From contig NZ_JACOFZ010000006.1 of the NCBI RefSeq assembly GCF_014284155.1, positions 62,001 to 126,000 on the forward strand: DNA of 64,000 bases, read 5' to 3'. The notes below the pieces were generated by a model that saw only the letters and a program-made list of their open reading frames with translations, searched no databases and was not told the origin of the DNA. The position numbers and the translations under genes were made by a program. The DNA comes from Affinundibacterium nitidum (GTDB taxonomy: Bacteria > Pseudomonadota > Gammaproteobacteria > Burkholderiales > Burkholderiaceae_D). The stretch's first letter is position 1; every line of letters begins with the position of its first letter. Below are positions 33,778 through 43,164 of this stretch, piece by piece.

Positions 33778-35901
33778 TTAGCCAGGAGTTTTGGGTAATT
33801 GATCTAGCCATTTTTGCAAAGCTTCACCATGCAAAGGCTTACTGGCGAAATAGCCTTGCATCGAGTCGCAGCCCAGCTCTCGCAAGGTATCGCGTTCAGC
33901 CTCGGTTTCTATGCCTTCGGCGATCACGCTTAAGTGCAAGCCGTGTCCCATTTCAACAATGGTTTTGACGAGGCGTTGTGTCGATGGCAGTTGATCGATA
34001 TTGATCACAAAGCTGCGATCAATCTTGAGCTCGGAGACCGGCAGTTTTTGTAAATAGGCCAATGAAGAATGCCCAGTTCCAAAGTCGTCGATAGAAAGAC
34101 CAATTCCAGTATCTCTGAGCGTTTGCAAAAGTGGAATCGCGCTACTCGGATCTTCCATAATGCCGCTTTCGGTCAATTCGAGCTTAAGATTATTTGGGTT
34201 GACGTCATAGTGCTCAAGTAGTTCACGAACACGGTCTGGAAAGCTTTGGTCGCGTAAGTCATTCGTACTAACGTTGACCGCAATGCTAAGCTCGGGATGA
34301 CTGGTCTTCCAATTTTGTAGGCTTTGCAGCGCGTGTTCCAACATCCATTTGGTGACGGCACTGATATAGCCTGTGCGTTCAGCAAACGGTACAAACTCGG
34401 CCGGTGAAATGAAACCGCGTTGTGGATGCTGCCAGCGCACCAAGGCTTCAAAACCATAGGTGCGCATATCGGCGAGTTTAACCTTGGGTTGTAGCCACAT
34501 TTGTAGCTCGGAGTTATGCACTGCAGAGCGTAAGTCGGACAATAAACTTAAGTGACTTAAACGCGAAGCTTCTTGGGCGTCGGAGTACCACACCACAGCC
34601 TGGGTTTGTGCCTTCGCTGCATACAGTGCCACCTCGGCATTGCGGATCAAGGAATTCAACTGATCCGTATTTTGGTTGCAGATGGCGATACCATAGACAA
34701 GGTTCACATCGACGGTATGGTTGCCGCATCGAATCGGTTCATTGAGGTTGTCATCAATGGTCGCGATTAATTCTTGAATCTCTTGATGGCTATTCTCCAC
34801 GCTTAACATCGGTGTCAAGACAGCAAACATCCCACCGCTGAACTTGGTCAAGATGAGGTCTTCTCGATTGAACTTGAGTATAGCTGTTTGGATGCGACGC
34901 GAGGTTTCTAGGATAACCGTATCACCTGTACCGAAACCCAAGGTTTCATTGACGGTTTTGAGACGTGCCACATCCATCAAAATCATGGCTTTATGTTGGA
35001 AAGACGTGTTCTCAAACTGTTTCAACAGCATGGTGCGGTTGGGCAGATGCGTGAGGCTATCAAAATACGCAAGTTGTTCAATCTCACGTTCGCGTTGGGC
35101 AATTGCTTCCGACATGCTATTGAGCGCGTTGCCAACTCGAGCCACTTCAGTGGTGCGAGTCGGCGGCACCTTGCTCTCATAGTCGCCATCGGCAATGCGT
35201 AAGGCACTTTTTTCTAATACATCAAGTGGCTGCACAACGCCACGACGAGTGAAAAACGCGAGCAATGCACCGATTAAAATGGCAACAGCAGAAAACATAA
35301 ACACGCGCAGCTGCATTTGTTTGAGTTTGTATTCCTCTTCTTGCTGGCGCATTTCAAAGCTATTTTTTTCTTGATCGAGAAAGATTTGCGCTTCTGTCAA
35401 AAGGGTGTTTCGTGCCGGCTCCACGCGTTCGAGGTAGATTTTTTTTGCCGCGACTAAGTCGTCGAGTGCATATTCATTGAGCACTTCGTAATAATTTGAG
35501 CGAAATAGTTCATTGCATTCGACCAGAGTATTGAGTGCCTGCTTTTGCTCGCGATTAAGTTCGTATTCGCTGATTTTTTCGAATTGTTTTTTGATTTTTT
35601 CTGCACGGGCATCGATGATCAGGTAGAGATCGTTCTTGGTTTCATAGCTTTTAGTGAAGACATCGAGCAGTTGTATGCCGATGCCCTCAAACTCAGAACG
35701 CAACTCCTGTACATCACGCAGTCTTTGCATGTCGATTTGACGAAAACGGTCGTTGCTGCGGGCGATGCTTTGGATTTGATCAACGGTGGTGAGACCAATG
35801 CCAATAAACATCACCAAGATGAAGGCATAGCTCAATGTAAGTCTAACTCCGATACGGTTTAGACCTAAGTGACGCATGATGAAGTGATACGCAGTGGTCA
35901 T
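33778..35901 (-). CDS. Membrane-bound GGDEF-EAL protein with a degenerate GGDEF motif
   Basis: Signalling protein for cyclic di-GMP. From the ATG at 35901 there is a transmembrane helix, a periplasmic four-helix-bundle type sensor of about 150 residues, a second helix (FMFSAVAILIGALLAFF), a HAMP linker, then GGDEF and EAL domains. The open frame reaches a TTG at 35988. The cyclase signature reads SGGMFA instead of GG(D/E)EF, so synthesis is probably lost. The EAL domain keeps FEALVRW, NVSTNDL, ELTESGI, DDFGTGHSSL and LKIDRSFV, so phosphodiesterase activity looks intact. No partner genes are adjacent. Confidence 0.88.
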   Translation of the reverse strand: MTTAYHFIMRHLGLNRIGVRLTLSYAFILVMFIGIGLTTVDQIQSIARSNDRFRQIDMQRLRDVQELRSEFEGIGIQLLDVFTKSYETKNDLYLIIDARAEKIKKQFEKISEYELNREQKQALNTLVECNELFRSNYYEVLNEYALDDLVAAKKIYLERVEPARNTLLTEAQIFLDQEKNSFEMRQQEEEYKLKQMQLRVFMFSAVAILIGALLAFFTRRGVVQPLDVLEKSALRIADGDYESKVPPTRTTEVARVGNALNSMSEAIAQREREIEQLAYFDSLTHLPNRTMLLKQFENTSFQHKAMILMDVARLKTVNETLGFGTGDTVILETSRRIQTAILKFNREDLILTKFSGGMFAVLTPMLSVENSHQEIQELIATIDDNLNEPIRCGNHTVDVNLVYGIAICNQNTDQLNSLIRNAEVALYAAKAQTQAVVWYSDAQEASRLSHLSLLSDLRSAVHNSELQMWLQPKVKLADMRTYGFEALVRWQHPQRGFISPAEFVPFAERTGYISAVTKWMLEHALQSLQNWKTSHPELSIAVNVSTNDLRDQSFPDRVRELLEHYDVNPNNLKLELTESGIMEDPSSAIPLLQTLRDTGIGLSIDDFGTGHSSLAYLQKLPVSELKIDRSFVINIDQLPSTQRLVKTIVEMGHGLHLSVIAEGIETEAERDTLRELGCDSMQGYFASKPLHGEALQKWLDQLPKTPG

Positions 35902-36196
35902 AATTACTTCAACAGAAGAGTTGGGGTTTTCTGGCGTAGATTTGTACGAGAACGGAAGTGCAGGCTTATCCTCGTTTTGATACGTCAACTGCGAATTAGT
36001 TCAGGGATATTGACTCCTATTTAACCAAATTCCCCTACAAGTGGAAAGTGAAACTTGAGTTTCTCTCAGTTTCTCTGGCCCAGCGTTGTTTGCTTTGCTG
36101 TTTTTTCGCGCTCGTGCGATCAAATCTGCCCCGTCTATATCGAATCAGCTACAATGAAGCGGTATTGATCCGATGTCCTATTCATGGAGATGTGTC

Positions 36197-36517
36197 ATGT
36201 TTTTAGATCACGCAAAAATTTCTGCTACCCATAGTGAAACCGAACCAGACCGTATCGAACGCTTAAATCGTGTTTATGGTTATGCGATTGGTTTGGCAGA
36301 TGCAGATGGTAATACCGACTGCATTACAAAGTTGGCGAAATTGCACGACCACAAAGGCACCTTGATGGTGATCTGGCATTCAGCGCCCACGGAATATGAG
36401 CGAATTTACTTCTTAAAAGCATGGAAGAGTAAAGTCGGTGATGAGTCTACCCATGTTGAACATGCCTTGATGTTACATGAGCCAGAAAACGAAGCTGAGG
36501 CTTCGAACGAAGAATAA
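36197..36517 (+). CDS. Conserved-looking small protein, unknown function
   Basis: A protein of about 106 residues. The start is set at the ATG with GGAGA upstream, eight codons into the open frame. No signal or membrane segment. The central part (LHDHKGTLMVIWHSAPT, IYFLKAWKS) looks like a compact alpha/beta fold, followed by an acidic tail. I recognise no family. It has its own terminator and stands alone between the GGDEF-EAL gene and marC. Confidence 0.6.
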   Translation: MFLDHAKISATHSETEPDRIERLNRVYGYAIGLADADGNTDCITKLAKLHDHKGTLMVIWHSAPTEYERIYFLKAWKSKVGDESTHVEHALMLHEPENEAEASNEE

Positions 36518-36534
36518 AAATTTCTACCAATAAG

Positions 36535-36562
36535 AAAGCCCAGACTTTGATCTGGGCTTTTT
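36535..36562. terminator. Terminator between convergent genes
   Basis: AAGCCCAGA pairs with TCTGGGCTT around CTTTGA and is followed by six or more T residues. It lies between the small unknown gene and the convergent marC. Confidence 0.85.
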
Positions 36563-36593
36563 TGTATGTGGTGTACTACTGAGTGATTGTATA

Positions 36594-37265
36594 TTAAAGG
36601 TCTTCGATCAATGCAGAAACACCAGTCCAGCCAATTTCGATACCAATACACAGCAAGATAAACGCAGACAGGCGCATCAGCACGGTTGATCCGACTTCAC
36701 CCAAGAAGCTTTCAAGATTGCGAGCAAAGCGATACGACAAATAGATTGCTATCGTCGTCACGAACACACCGATAGTTGCGGCTAAACCCGTGATCAACCA
36801 GTCGACTGGTTTGGTTGGCAACTGTGCACCTAAAGTGATGGAGGTAGCGATAGCGCCTGGGCCAACAGTCAGTGGGAAGCTAAACGGGAAAAAGCTATGG
36901 CGACGTAATTCTTCTTTGGTCCAATTACTGGCTGAAGCCGCCACGGATGTGCGTAACTTATCTTGGCCTTGGTCATTTAAGAGCTTCCAGCCTGCCATGC
37001 CAACCACGATACCACCGGCTACCCGCACGATCGGTAAGGAAATGCCGAAAAAGTCGAGCACATATGAGCCGACGAATACCGCACCCATCAATAAGAAGAA
37101 ACAATTAAAGGCGATACGCTTGGCTAAACGATTTGCCATGACTTGGTCCATCGGGCCCGTCATCGACAAGAAGATAGGAGCGACGGCGATTGGGTTCAAA
37201 ATAGGGAGCAGGGTGATTGGCACTACGATCAGTGCTTTCACAAAAACAGATAGGGCAATACTCAT
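36594..37265 (-). CDS. marC: MarC-family integral membrane protein
   Basis: A 223-residue inner-membrane protein of the MarC/UPF0056 family with six helices. Hallmarks are LLPILNPIAVAPIFLSMTG near the start and FPLTVGPGAIATSITLGA in the middle. The start is set at the ATG preceded by GGGAGA; a TTG four codons earlier overlaps that ribosome site. The family's function is unresolved; the old antibiotic-resistance link of MarC is not supported. Confidence 0.9.
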   Translation of the reverse strand: MSIALSVFVKALIVVPITLLPILNPIAVAPIFLSMTGPMDQVMANRLAKRIAFNCFFLLMGAVFVGSYVLDFFGISLPIVRVAGGIVVGMAGWKLLNDQGQDKLRTSVAASASNWTKEELRRHSFFPFSFPLTVGPGAIATSITLGAQLPTKPVDWLITGLAATIGVFVTTIAIYLSYRFARNLESFLGEVGSTVLMRLSAFILLCIGIEIGWTGVSALIEDL

Positions 37266-37576
37266 GCGTTCTCCCAAAACCAGTTCAATCTCAGAACTGA
37301 CGCAAATATGTTAATTAAGGTGGCTGGCAACGCTGAAGTCGAGCGAAGCCAAAGTCTGTTGATTATGCAATAGTTTTGTCATATGGCAAATATTTACCCG
37401 TCGAGTGTCGCTTAGGACAAACAAAGCGACGCTTTTGGGCATGGCAAGTTGTACAGATGTCGCATGTCATCAAACTGACATCGAGCTGTAATAATCCAGT
37501 CGCAATCGCCCTTTATTCTGCTGCCTGTAGTCTTAATAGACCGAAGTCACCCAGCAAGAGATAAGGAGATTCTTAC

Positions 37577-38344
37577 ATGCGAGTGCTGACCATACCGGGC
37601 GATTCCGGCCCCAGTTTTTCCAAACTCAGTTTAAGTCTTGCCAGCACCAAGAAAGAGGTGAAGGAAGTGCAGAAGCTGCGCTACAAAGTATTCATCGAAG
37701 CGATGGGTTTGACTGCGCTGGCAAATTCTGAAGGCCTTGATAAAGACGAATTTGATGACTATTGCGACCATTTAATTGTGCGCGATACCAAAACTTTGAA
37801 AGTGGTGGGTACCTACCGCATTCTTGGCCCAAATGCAGCACGTCAATTAGGCAAATATTATTCCGAGAGCGAGTTTGATTTATCTCGTTTAGAAAACATA
37901 CGTGGCGGCTTAGCTGAAGCAGGGCGCGCATGTATACATCCAGATTATCGCAGCGGTGCTGTGATTATGATGTTGTGGGCAGGCTTGGCCGCTTACATGC
38001 GTCGTGAACGTTGCAGTCATTTGATTGGTTGCGCCAGTATTAGCTTAGCTGATGGTGGACACAATGCTGCGGCCATCTATCGCGCCTTTGGCGAAGACGA
38101 AATGTCGCCACTCGAATACCGTGTGAAACCGCATCTGCCATTCCCTATCGAGAACATGGATGAAGGCCACGAGGCTCGTATCCCACCGCTGTTAAAAGGT
38201 TACCTACGTGCTGGCGCTTGGATTTGTGGCGAACCAGCGTGGGACCCTGATTTCCATAGCGCCGATTTGTTTGTCATGCTACCGATCGGCAACCTCGATA
38301 ATCGATACGCGAAACACTACGGAACAGAGGATATCGCCAAATGA
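37577..38344 (+). CDS. olsB: OlsB-like N-acyltransferase (ornithine-lipid type)
   Basis: A 255-residue GNAT-fold acyltransferase of the type that joins a 3-hydroxyacyl chain from acyl-carrier protein to the amino group of ornithine, the first step to ornithine lipids. Family features include VQKLRYKVFIEAMGL, DYCDHLIVRD, VGTYRILGP, EAGRACIHPDYRSGAVIMML and a GCASI strand. AAGGAGA-type ribosome site. Its stop overlaps the metallophosphoesterase start (ATGA). No OlsA is adjacent, so the exact product lipid is inferred. Confidence 0.82.
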   Translation: MRVLTIPGDSGPSFSKLSLSLASTKKEVKEVQKLRYKVFIEAMGLTALANSEGLDKDEFDDYCDHLIVRDTKTLKVVGTYRILGPNAARQLGKYYSESEFDLSRLENIRGGLAEAGRACIHPDYRSGAVIMMLWAGLAAYMRRERCSHLIGCASISLADGGHNAAAIYRAFGEDEMSPLEYRVKPHLPFPIENMDEGHEARIPPLLKGYLRAGAWICGEPAWDPDFHSADLFVMLPIGNLDNRYAKHYGTEDIAK

Positions 38345-39189
38345 AGCCAGCAGATCAGTTCCTTAATTTCGGTAAAAGCAAGACATCGAAGCAGCATAAA
38401 AAAGATGTCACTCGTTTTCGAACCATCTGGATTTCTGATCTGCACTTAGGAACAACAGGGTGTCAGGCAAAACGCTTACTTGAATTTTTGAAAGCGACCG
38501 AGTCTGAGACCTTGTACCTCGTCGGCGATATCGTCGACGGCTGGCAACTCAAACGCCGTTGGTATTGGGATCAAACCCATAACAACATCGTGCAAACGGT
38601 GTTGAAAAAAGCCAAGAAGGGAACGAATGTGATTTTCGTTCCCGGCAATCACGACGAAGCGGCGCGTCAATTTATTGAACTCGATTTTGGCGGCATCAAA
38701 GTACGTGATGAACTCGTACACACCACAGCAGACGGCAAACGCTTGCTGGTGCTACACGGTGATCGCTTCGATGGCGTGATCGCTTGCGCCAAATGGCTGG
38801 CCTACCTCGGTGACAGTTTGTACACCGTCATTCTTAAACTCAATCAAGTGTTCAATCACTGGCGCGCTCGAGCTGGCTTGCCGTATTGGTCACTCTCGCA
38901 ATATTTGAAGCTCAAGGTAAAGAACGCAGTGAGTTACATCACGAAGTTCGAAGATGCCTTGGCCGACGAGGCACGCAAACGTGGCCTTGATGGTGTTATC
39001 TGCGGCCATATTCACAAGCCAGAGATTCGCGACATCGACGGCATCTTGTACTGTAACGATGGTGATTGGGTCGAGAGTTTATCGGCTTTGATTGAAGAGG
39101 CAGATGGTGAACTGAGACTCATCACTTGGCATGACGTCGTTCACCAGCACAAAGAGCATTTGCAATTAGAGGCGGTGTTGGCACATTAG
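38341..39189 (+). CDS. LpxH-like metallophosphoesterase
   Basis: A 282-residue calcineurin-type phosphatase of the UDP-2,3-diacylglucosamine diphosphatase-like group. Metal motifs appear in order: WISDLHLGTTG, VGDIVDGWQ, VPGNHDE, LHGDRFDG and GHIHKPEI. It resembles the LpxH2-like branch more than classical LpxH, so the true substrate may be another lipid-linked phosphate. Translational coupling to olsB suggests a membrane-lipid job. It overlaps the convergent YeeE/YedE gene end by four bases. Confidence 0.85.
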   Translation: MKPADQFLNFGKSKTSKQHKKDVTRFRTIWISDLHLGTTGCQAKRLLEFLKATESETLYLVGDIVDGWQLKRRWYWDQTHNNIVQTVLKKAKKGTNVIFVPGNHDEAARQFIELDFGGIKVRDELVHTTADGKRLLVLHGDRFDGVIACAKWLAYLGDSLYTVILKLNQVFNHWRARAGLPYWSLSQYLKLKVKNAVSYITKFEDALADEARKRGLDGVICGHIHKPEIRDIDGILYCNDGDWVESLSALIEEADGELRLITWHDVVHQHKEHLQLEAVLAH

Positions 39190-39617
39190 TTTTTTGCCCG
39201 CTTGCTGATGAGATCGCAAGCGGCAAAACCAATCATCATGGCGGCACAAAAGCCAATACCCTTGAGTGCACCCGCGCCAACAAGCACCAAAGCTGGGCCA
39301 GGGCAAATACCTGCCAAGCCCCAGCCGATGCCGAACAATAAACTTCCAATGACCAAACGTTTATCGATCTGCGTGAGTTTGGGCCATTGAAGTTCGAAGC
39401 CCAGAAAACTCTGGGTGCGCCCGCGCAGCACTAGAAATGTTGTTGCGCTGACGCTAATCGCGCCCACCATTACAAAAGCGAGAGATGGGTCCCATGCACC
39501 TGCCAAGTCGAGGAAGGCCAACACTTTTGCTGGGTTTGCCATGCCCGCGATGATCAAGCCTATGCCAAACACCAAGCCGGAAAGTGTCGCGACCACATAT
39601 TGCCCTAGGGTTTTCAT
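39186..39617 (-). CDS. YeeE/YedE-family membrane protein (second half-protein)
   Basis: The start is set at MKTLGQYV with CAGGAG upstream, giving 143 residues; the longer frame overlaps the upstream gene and is rejected. Four hydrophobic helices with GLIIAGMANPAKVLAFLD, LFGIGWGLAGICPGPALV and MIGFAACDL are typical of the small YeeE/YedE-like partner that carries or channels reduced sulfur compounds. It begins two bases after the stop of its partner gene. Confidence 0.87.
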   Translation of the reverse strand: MKTLGQYVVATLSGLVFGIGLIIAGMANPAKVLAFLDLAGAWDPSLAFVMVGAISVSATTFLVLRGRTQSFLGFELQWPKLTQIDKRLVIGSLLFGIGWGLAGICPGPALVLVGAGALKGIGFCAAMMIGFAACDLISKRAKN

Positions 39618-39619
39618 GA

Positions 39620-40063
39620 TCAAACTCCTGAAGCGAATAGATGGCGTACAACAAAGACGGTGATAAAACCCGTCAACATAAACAGCATGGTCGCCAGAAT
39701 AGAGCGTTTCGATCCGCGTGAGATGCCGCACACACCATGGCCACTCGTGCAACCCGAACCCAAGCGTGAACCGAAGCCAACAATCAAGCCCGCCACAATG
39801 ATAGTCGGCCAATCAGTGGCGATTTCACTCAGTGGTAAAGGTGAGAACAGCAGATAACACGACGGTGCTGTAACGAGACCAATAATGAAGCAAAGGCGCC
39901 AAAGCAGATCATCGGCTTTCATCTGCAACGCATCGGCAACAATACCTGTAATGCCAGCGATACGACCTAGGCCAGCCAGAAGCAAGCTTGCAGCGATGCC
40001 GATCAGCACCCCGCCAGCGAGAGAGGTAAATGGTGTAAATGCATTCCAATCAATGACTATCAT
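39620..40063 (-). CDS. YeeE/YedE-family sulfur transport protein (first half-protein)
   Basis: A 147-residue membrane protein of four helices. GSRLGSGCTSGHGVCGISR is the family signature; its Cys residues are thought to relay thiosulfate or a persulfide. Together with the downstream gene it makes a two-part transporter equivalent to a single long YeeE. No sulfurtransferase or ArsR-type regulator is adjacent. Confidence 0.88.
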   Translation of the reverse strand: MIVIDWNAFTPFTSLAGGVLIGIAASLLLAGLGRIAGITGIVADALQMKADDLLWRLCFIIGLVTAPSCYLLFSPLPLSEIATDWPTIIVAGLIVGFGSRLGSGCTSGHGVCGISRGSKRSILATMLFMLTGFITVFVVRHLFASGV

Positions 40064-40101
40064 TTTATCTTCCTACGCTGTCCGTCGATGCACTTGAATG
40101 A

Positions 40102-40677
40102 TCAAGATAAAAACAAACCTACGAACACTAATAGCCAAAATAAGGAACCAGCGACGATCCACGCGATATTGCCGCCTGTGAACTTAGCATTGCTTTCGCC
40201 ATCCACATCGTTACAACTAAGATTAATCATTTTCTGTGCACGAAGGAACATTGGTACCATCACAAACATCATGAAGATTGAAGCGACATCTGTAAATGGT
40301 GAACCCACTTCTTTCATAGCGAGACGATCAAGAATACGTTGTATGATCATTGCGCCTACAATAAGACTAGCCAAGTCAGAGTGCTTCCAAGTGTTTTCTT
40401 GCTGATTGCTATCCAATTTCTCAGCGACACGTCTAAATAGTGCATGCACGAAGAAGATAGAAAATATTGCTCTTGGAACGGGCCAAACGCTGTCTCCTGT
40501 TGAGTCACGATAAAACTGCCAGTTCTTGTAGAACCAATACAGAGAATAAATGCCTAGCGTCGCAACGAAGAGAACTAGAAACTTCTTTTCAGAGACAATA
40601 TAAAAATGGCTTTGTGGGTTCTTACTCGTTTGAGTTTCTAGGTCGGAAGCTGGGGCAGCATAAATGTTGTTATCCAA
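40102..40677 (-). CDS. Membrane protein of unknown function (DUF4234-like)
   Basis: The start is set at a TTG (giving MDNNIYAAPASD) with GGAG seven bases upstream; a longer frame adds 18 residues without support. The product is about 191 residues. After a polar N-terminus come a helix in VSEKKFLVLFVATLGIYSLY with WFYKNWQFYRD after it, a pattern seen in DUF4234-type proteins, then three more hydrophobic segments. No function known. It stands alone. Confidence 0.65.
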   Translation of the reverse strand: MDNNIYAAPASDLETQTSKNPQSHFYIVSEKKFLVLFVATLGIYSLYWFYKNWQFYRDSTGDSVWPVPRAIFSIFFVHALFRRVAEKLDSNQQENTWKHSDLASLIVGAMIIQRILDRLAMKEVGSPFTDVASIFMMFVMVPMFLRAQKMINLSCNDVDGESNAKFTGGNIAWIVAGSLFWLLVFVGLFLS

Positions 40678-40830
40678 AACGAGGCTCCTATTTGGCGTAA
40701 AGATTTGGTTCTTATGAAGATGGTGTGCCAAATTTTACCCTTTCGAACTGTGCGTGGGTATTGGTTTTGTGTTTTGAAATCAAAAAAACGTGCGCTAGTC
40801 AAAATTTTTACCATTGCCGTAATTTTTCAG

Positions 40831-41508
40831 TTAATCGTTCCAAGCACTTACGTATGCTGGCGCAGCTTGCGTATTTTGCTCATGCGCAATGGGCGCATCA
40901 TGTGCAACACGGATCGGCAAAACACCAGCCCACGCTGCTTGTTGCATATCTTCTTCGTCATCATTCGGCCCACCGCTACGCGTTTTGCACATGAATTCGA
41001 CGAGTGGCATACGTAGAATCGTCGTGCCAGCGAGTTCAGCATAACTGCCTGCGCGTATCTCTGCTTGCCGGCCAGGCGCAATTTTCTCCATAAATGCCGC
41101 CATCGACTCTGCTTTTTGTTCTGCGCCTACTACTTCAAAAACACCATAGATCATGGCGGAGCGATAGTTCATTGAGTGATTGAAAGCCGAGCGTGCCAGC
41201 ACCAAACCATCGACATGCGTGATGGTGATACACGCTTGGGTGCCTTTGACTAATTGTTTCATCATACGACTGGCGTTGGCACCGTGAATGTAGAGGTGAT
41301 TGTGCTCGCGCCAACACGCAGTCGGAATGCAATGGCTTCCGTGCTCATCGGTAAAAGCAACATGGCAAACATAGGCTTCGTCGATGATGGCGTGCAAAAA
41401 CTCTTGCTCGTTGTTCGCATTTTTGGGAATACGTTTTATCGTCGTACGTAAACTAGGTGCTTGCACCTTGCTTTCTTCGTCAGCTATTTCCGGAATTGAA
41501 TTGCTCAT
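40831..41508 (-). CDS. Pyridoxamine 5'-phosphate oxidase-like flavin protein
   Basis: The start is set at MSNSIPEIADEE with AGGA upstream, giving about 225 residues. The split-barrel FMN-binding fold is shown by AYVCHVAFTDEHGSHCIPTA, YIHGANASRMMKQL and MNYRSAMIYGVFEVV. It belongs to a PNPOx-like group often found beside a MocR/PdxR regulator, as here, where the two genes are divergent with about 125 bases between. It may bind FMN or haem rather than oxidise pyridoxamine phosphate; the call stays at family level. Confidence 0.8.
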   Translation of the reverse strand: MSNSIPEIADEESKVQAPSLRTTIKRIPKNANNEQEFLHAIIDEAYVCHVAFTDEHGSHCIPTACWREHNHLYIHGANASRMMKQLVKGTQACITITHVDGLVLARSAFNHSMNYRSAMIYGVFEVVGAEQKAESMAAFMEKIAPGRQAEIRAGSYAELAGTTILRMPLVEFMCKTRSGGPNDDEEDMQQAAWAGVLPIRVAHDAPIAHEQNTQAAPAYVSAWND

Positions 41509-41632
41509 TGCATGTCCTGGTTGGAGTAATCGAGTAGTAAAACGTCGGTCGACGCTTGCGATGAGTGACACTATAATCATGGTATGGTTCTATCACAAGA
41601 TCCAATAATGAAGTATTTTTTAGGACTACAAC

Positions 41633-43102
41633 ATGGACTACCTCTTGTTATGGAATCGCTTTCGTCAACAATATCCAGACCAGCGTGGCTCTGCACAAAA
41701 GCAATTGCACGCCTGTTTGCGTCACGCCATCCAACAAGGCACCTTAGCTTCCGGTACGCGTTTGGCGTCTAGTCGTACCTTGGCGCAGGAATTGGGTATC
41801 GCTAGAAATACCGTGGTGTTCGCTTATGAGCAATTGCTCAGCGAAGGCTTTTTGACGGCGACACGAAGGGGGAGTGTGGTCAACTCGCTAGAGCTGATGC
41901 AGGAAGTGGCAGCTGTGGCGCCTGCTGAAGTGCCAAGCCGTCGCCTATCGAAACGTGGCGATTCTTTGATGCCATTGCCTGTGCCGTCAGATCTCACGAC
42001 AGCCTTTGCGCCTGGCGTGCCATCCTTGGCAGACTTTCCTATGCCGCGTTGGCGCAAAATGTTAGAGCAAGAGTGGCGCAATGCCTCTGCCGCTGATTTA
42101 GGCTACGGTCAAGCTTGTGGCGAGATGTCGCTACGGATTGCCATCGCCGATTATTTGCGCGCCTCACGCGGCGTGCTGTGTGACCCAGAACAAGTCTTCA
42201 TTACCGATGGCACCCAAAGCAGCCTCGATTTGTGCGCCCGTGTGTTTGCCGATGTGGGCGACAAAGTCTGGATAGAAAACCCTGGCTATGTCGGCGCACA
42301 AGTGGCGTTTCGTGGTGCGCAATTGAAGATGGTGGGCATTGCCGTTGACGACGATGGTATCGCCCCCAAAGCGAGTGATTGGCGTACACATACACCGCGC
42401 TTAATTTACGTCACGCCCTCGCACCAATATCCAACAGGGAAGGTGATGAGCTTGCCGCGTCGGCTTGAGTTACTGAAGCAAGCACAGCACCATCAATCGC
42501 TGATTATCGAAGACGATTACGACAGTGAGTTTCGGCACGATGGACCACCACTACCCGCCATGCAGGGTTTAGTGCCGAACGCCCCGGTTCTCTATTTGGG
42601 CACCTTCAGCAAAACACTTTTTCCCGCAATTCGCATCGCCTATATCATCGCTCCACGTGATGTATTGCCAGCCTTCGAGCAGCACCTATTGCGCTCCTTT
42701 TTACGCGGCAGATCTGTTGAGCAACGCTGCTTGGCGCGCTTCGTCAGCGAAGGCTATTTCGCACAACACATACGCCGCATGCGTCGCCTTTACCGCGAAC
42801 GAAGAGACACTTTGGTAGACGCCTTGCAACGCCACATGTCAAACGAAGTTGAGATACATGGCGATTTAGCAGGCATGCATTTGGCGATCCGTTTTCGAGA
42901 CTCAATGATGGATGACGTGGCAGTCAGCCGCGCTGCCTTAGCAGCAGGCATCGTCGCCCCAGCGCTAAGTTTGCACAAAGTGGGGCAACGTCAAAATGAC
43001 TGGTGTGGTTTGATGCTGGGATATGCGCAAGTGCCGAGTGAGCAGATGGAGGCTCAAGTGCGGAAATTGGCGCGGATTCTTGCTGTGCATGCACGTGTTT
43101 GA
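41633..43102 (+). CDS. MocR/PdxR-family regulator with aminotransferase-like domain
   Basis: A 489-residue regulator. The N-terminal GntR-type winged helix (LASSRTLAQELGIARNTVV, YEQLLSEGFL) is followed by a class I aminotransferase-like domain that binds pyridoxal phosphate; the Lys is in LGTFSKTLFPAIR, and VTPSHQYPTG and EDDYDSEF are typical. Such proteins sense vitamin B6 or amino compounds. Divergence from the PNPOx-like gene points to that gene as target. Confidence 0.9.
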   Translation: MDYLLLWNRFRQQYPDQRGSAQKQLHACLRHAIQQGTLASGTRLASSRTLAQELGIARNTVVFAYEQLLSEGFLTATRRGSVVNSLELMQEVAAVAPAEVPSRRLSKRGDSLMPLPVPSDLTTAFAPGVPSLADFPMPRWRKMLEQEWRNASAADLGYGQACGEMSLRIAIADYLRASRGVLCDPEQVFITDGTQSSLDLCARVFADVGDKVWIENPGYVGAQVAFRGAQLKMVGIAVDDDGIAPKASDWRTHTPRLIYVTPSHQYPTGKVMSLPRRLELLKQAQHHQSLIIEDDYDSEFRHDGPPLPAMQGLVPNAPVLYLGTFSKTLFPAIRIAYIIAPRDVLPAFEQHLLRSFLRGRSVEQRCLARFVSEGYFAQHIRRMRRLYRERRDTLVDALQRHMSNEVEIHGDLAGMHLAIRFRDSMMDDVAVSRAALAAGIVAPALSLHKVGQRQNDWCGLMLGYAQVPSEQMEAQVRKLARILAVHARV

Positions 43103-43164
43103 TATGTGCGTCGGTTTTTGCGTTTCCGCATGTATTTTTGCATGCATTTTAGACGGCCATGTTC

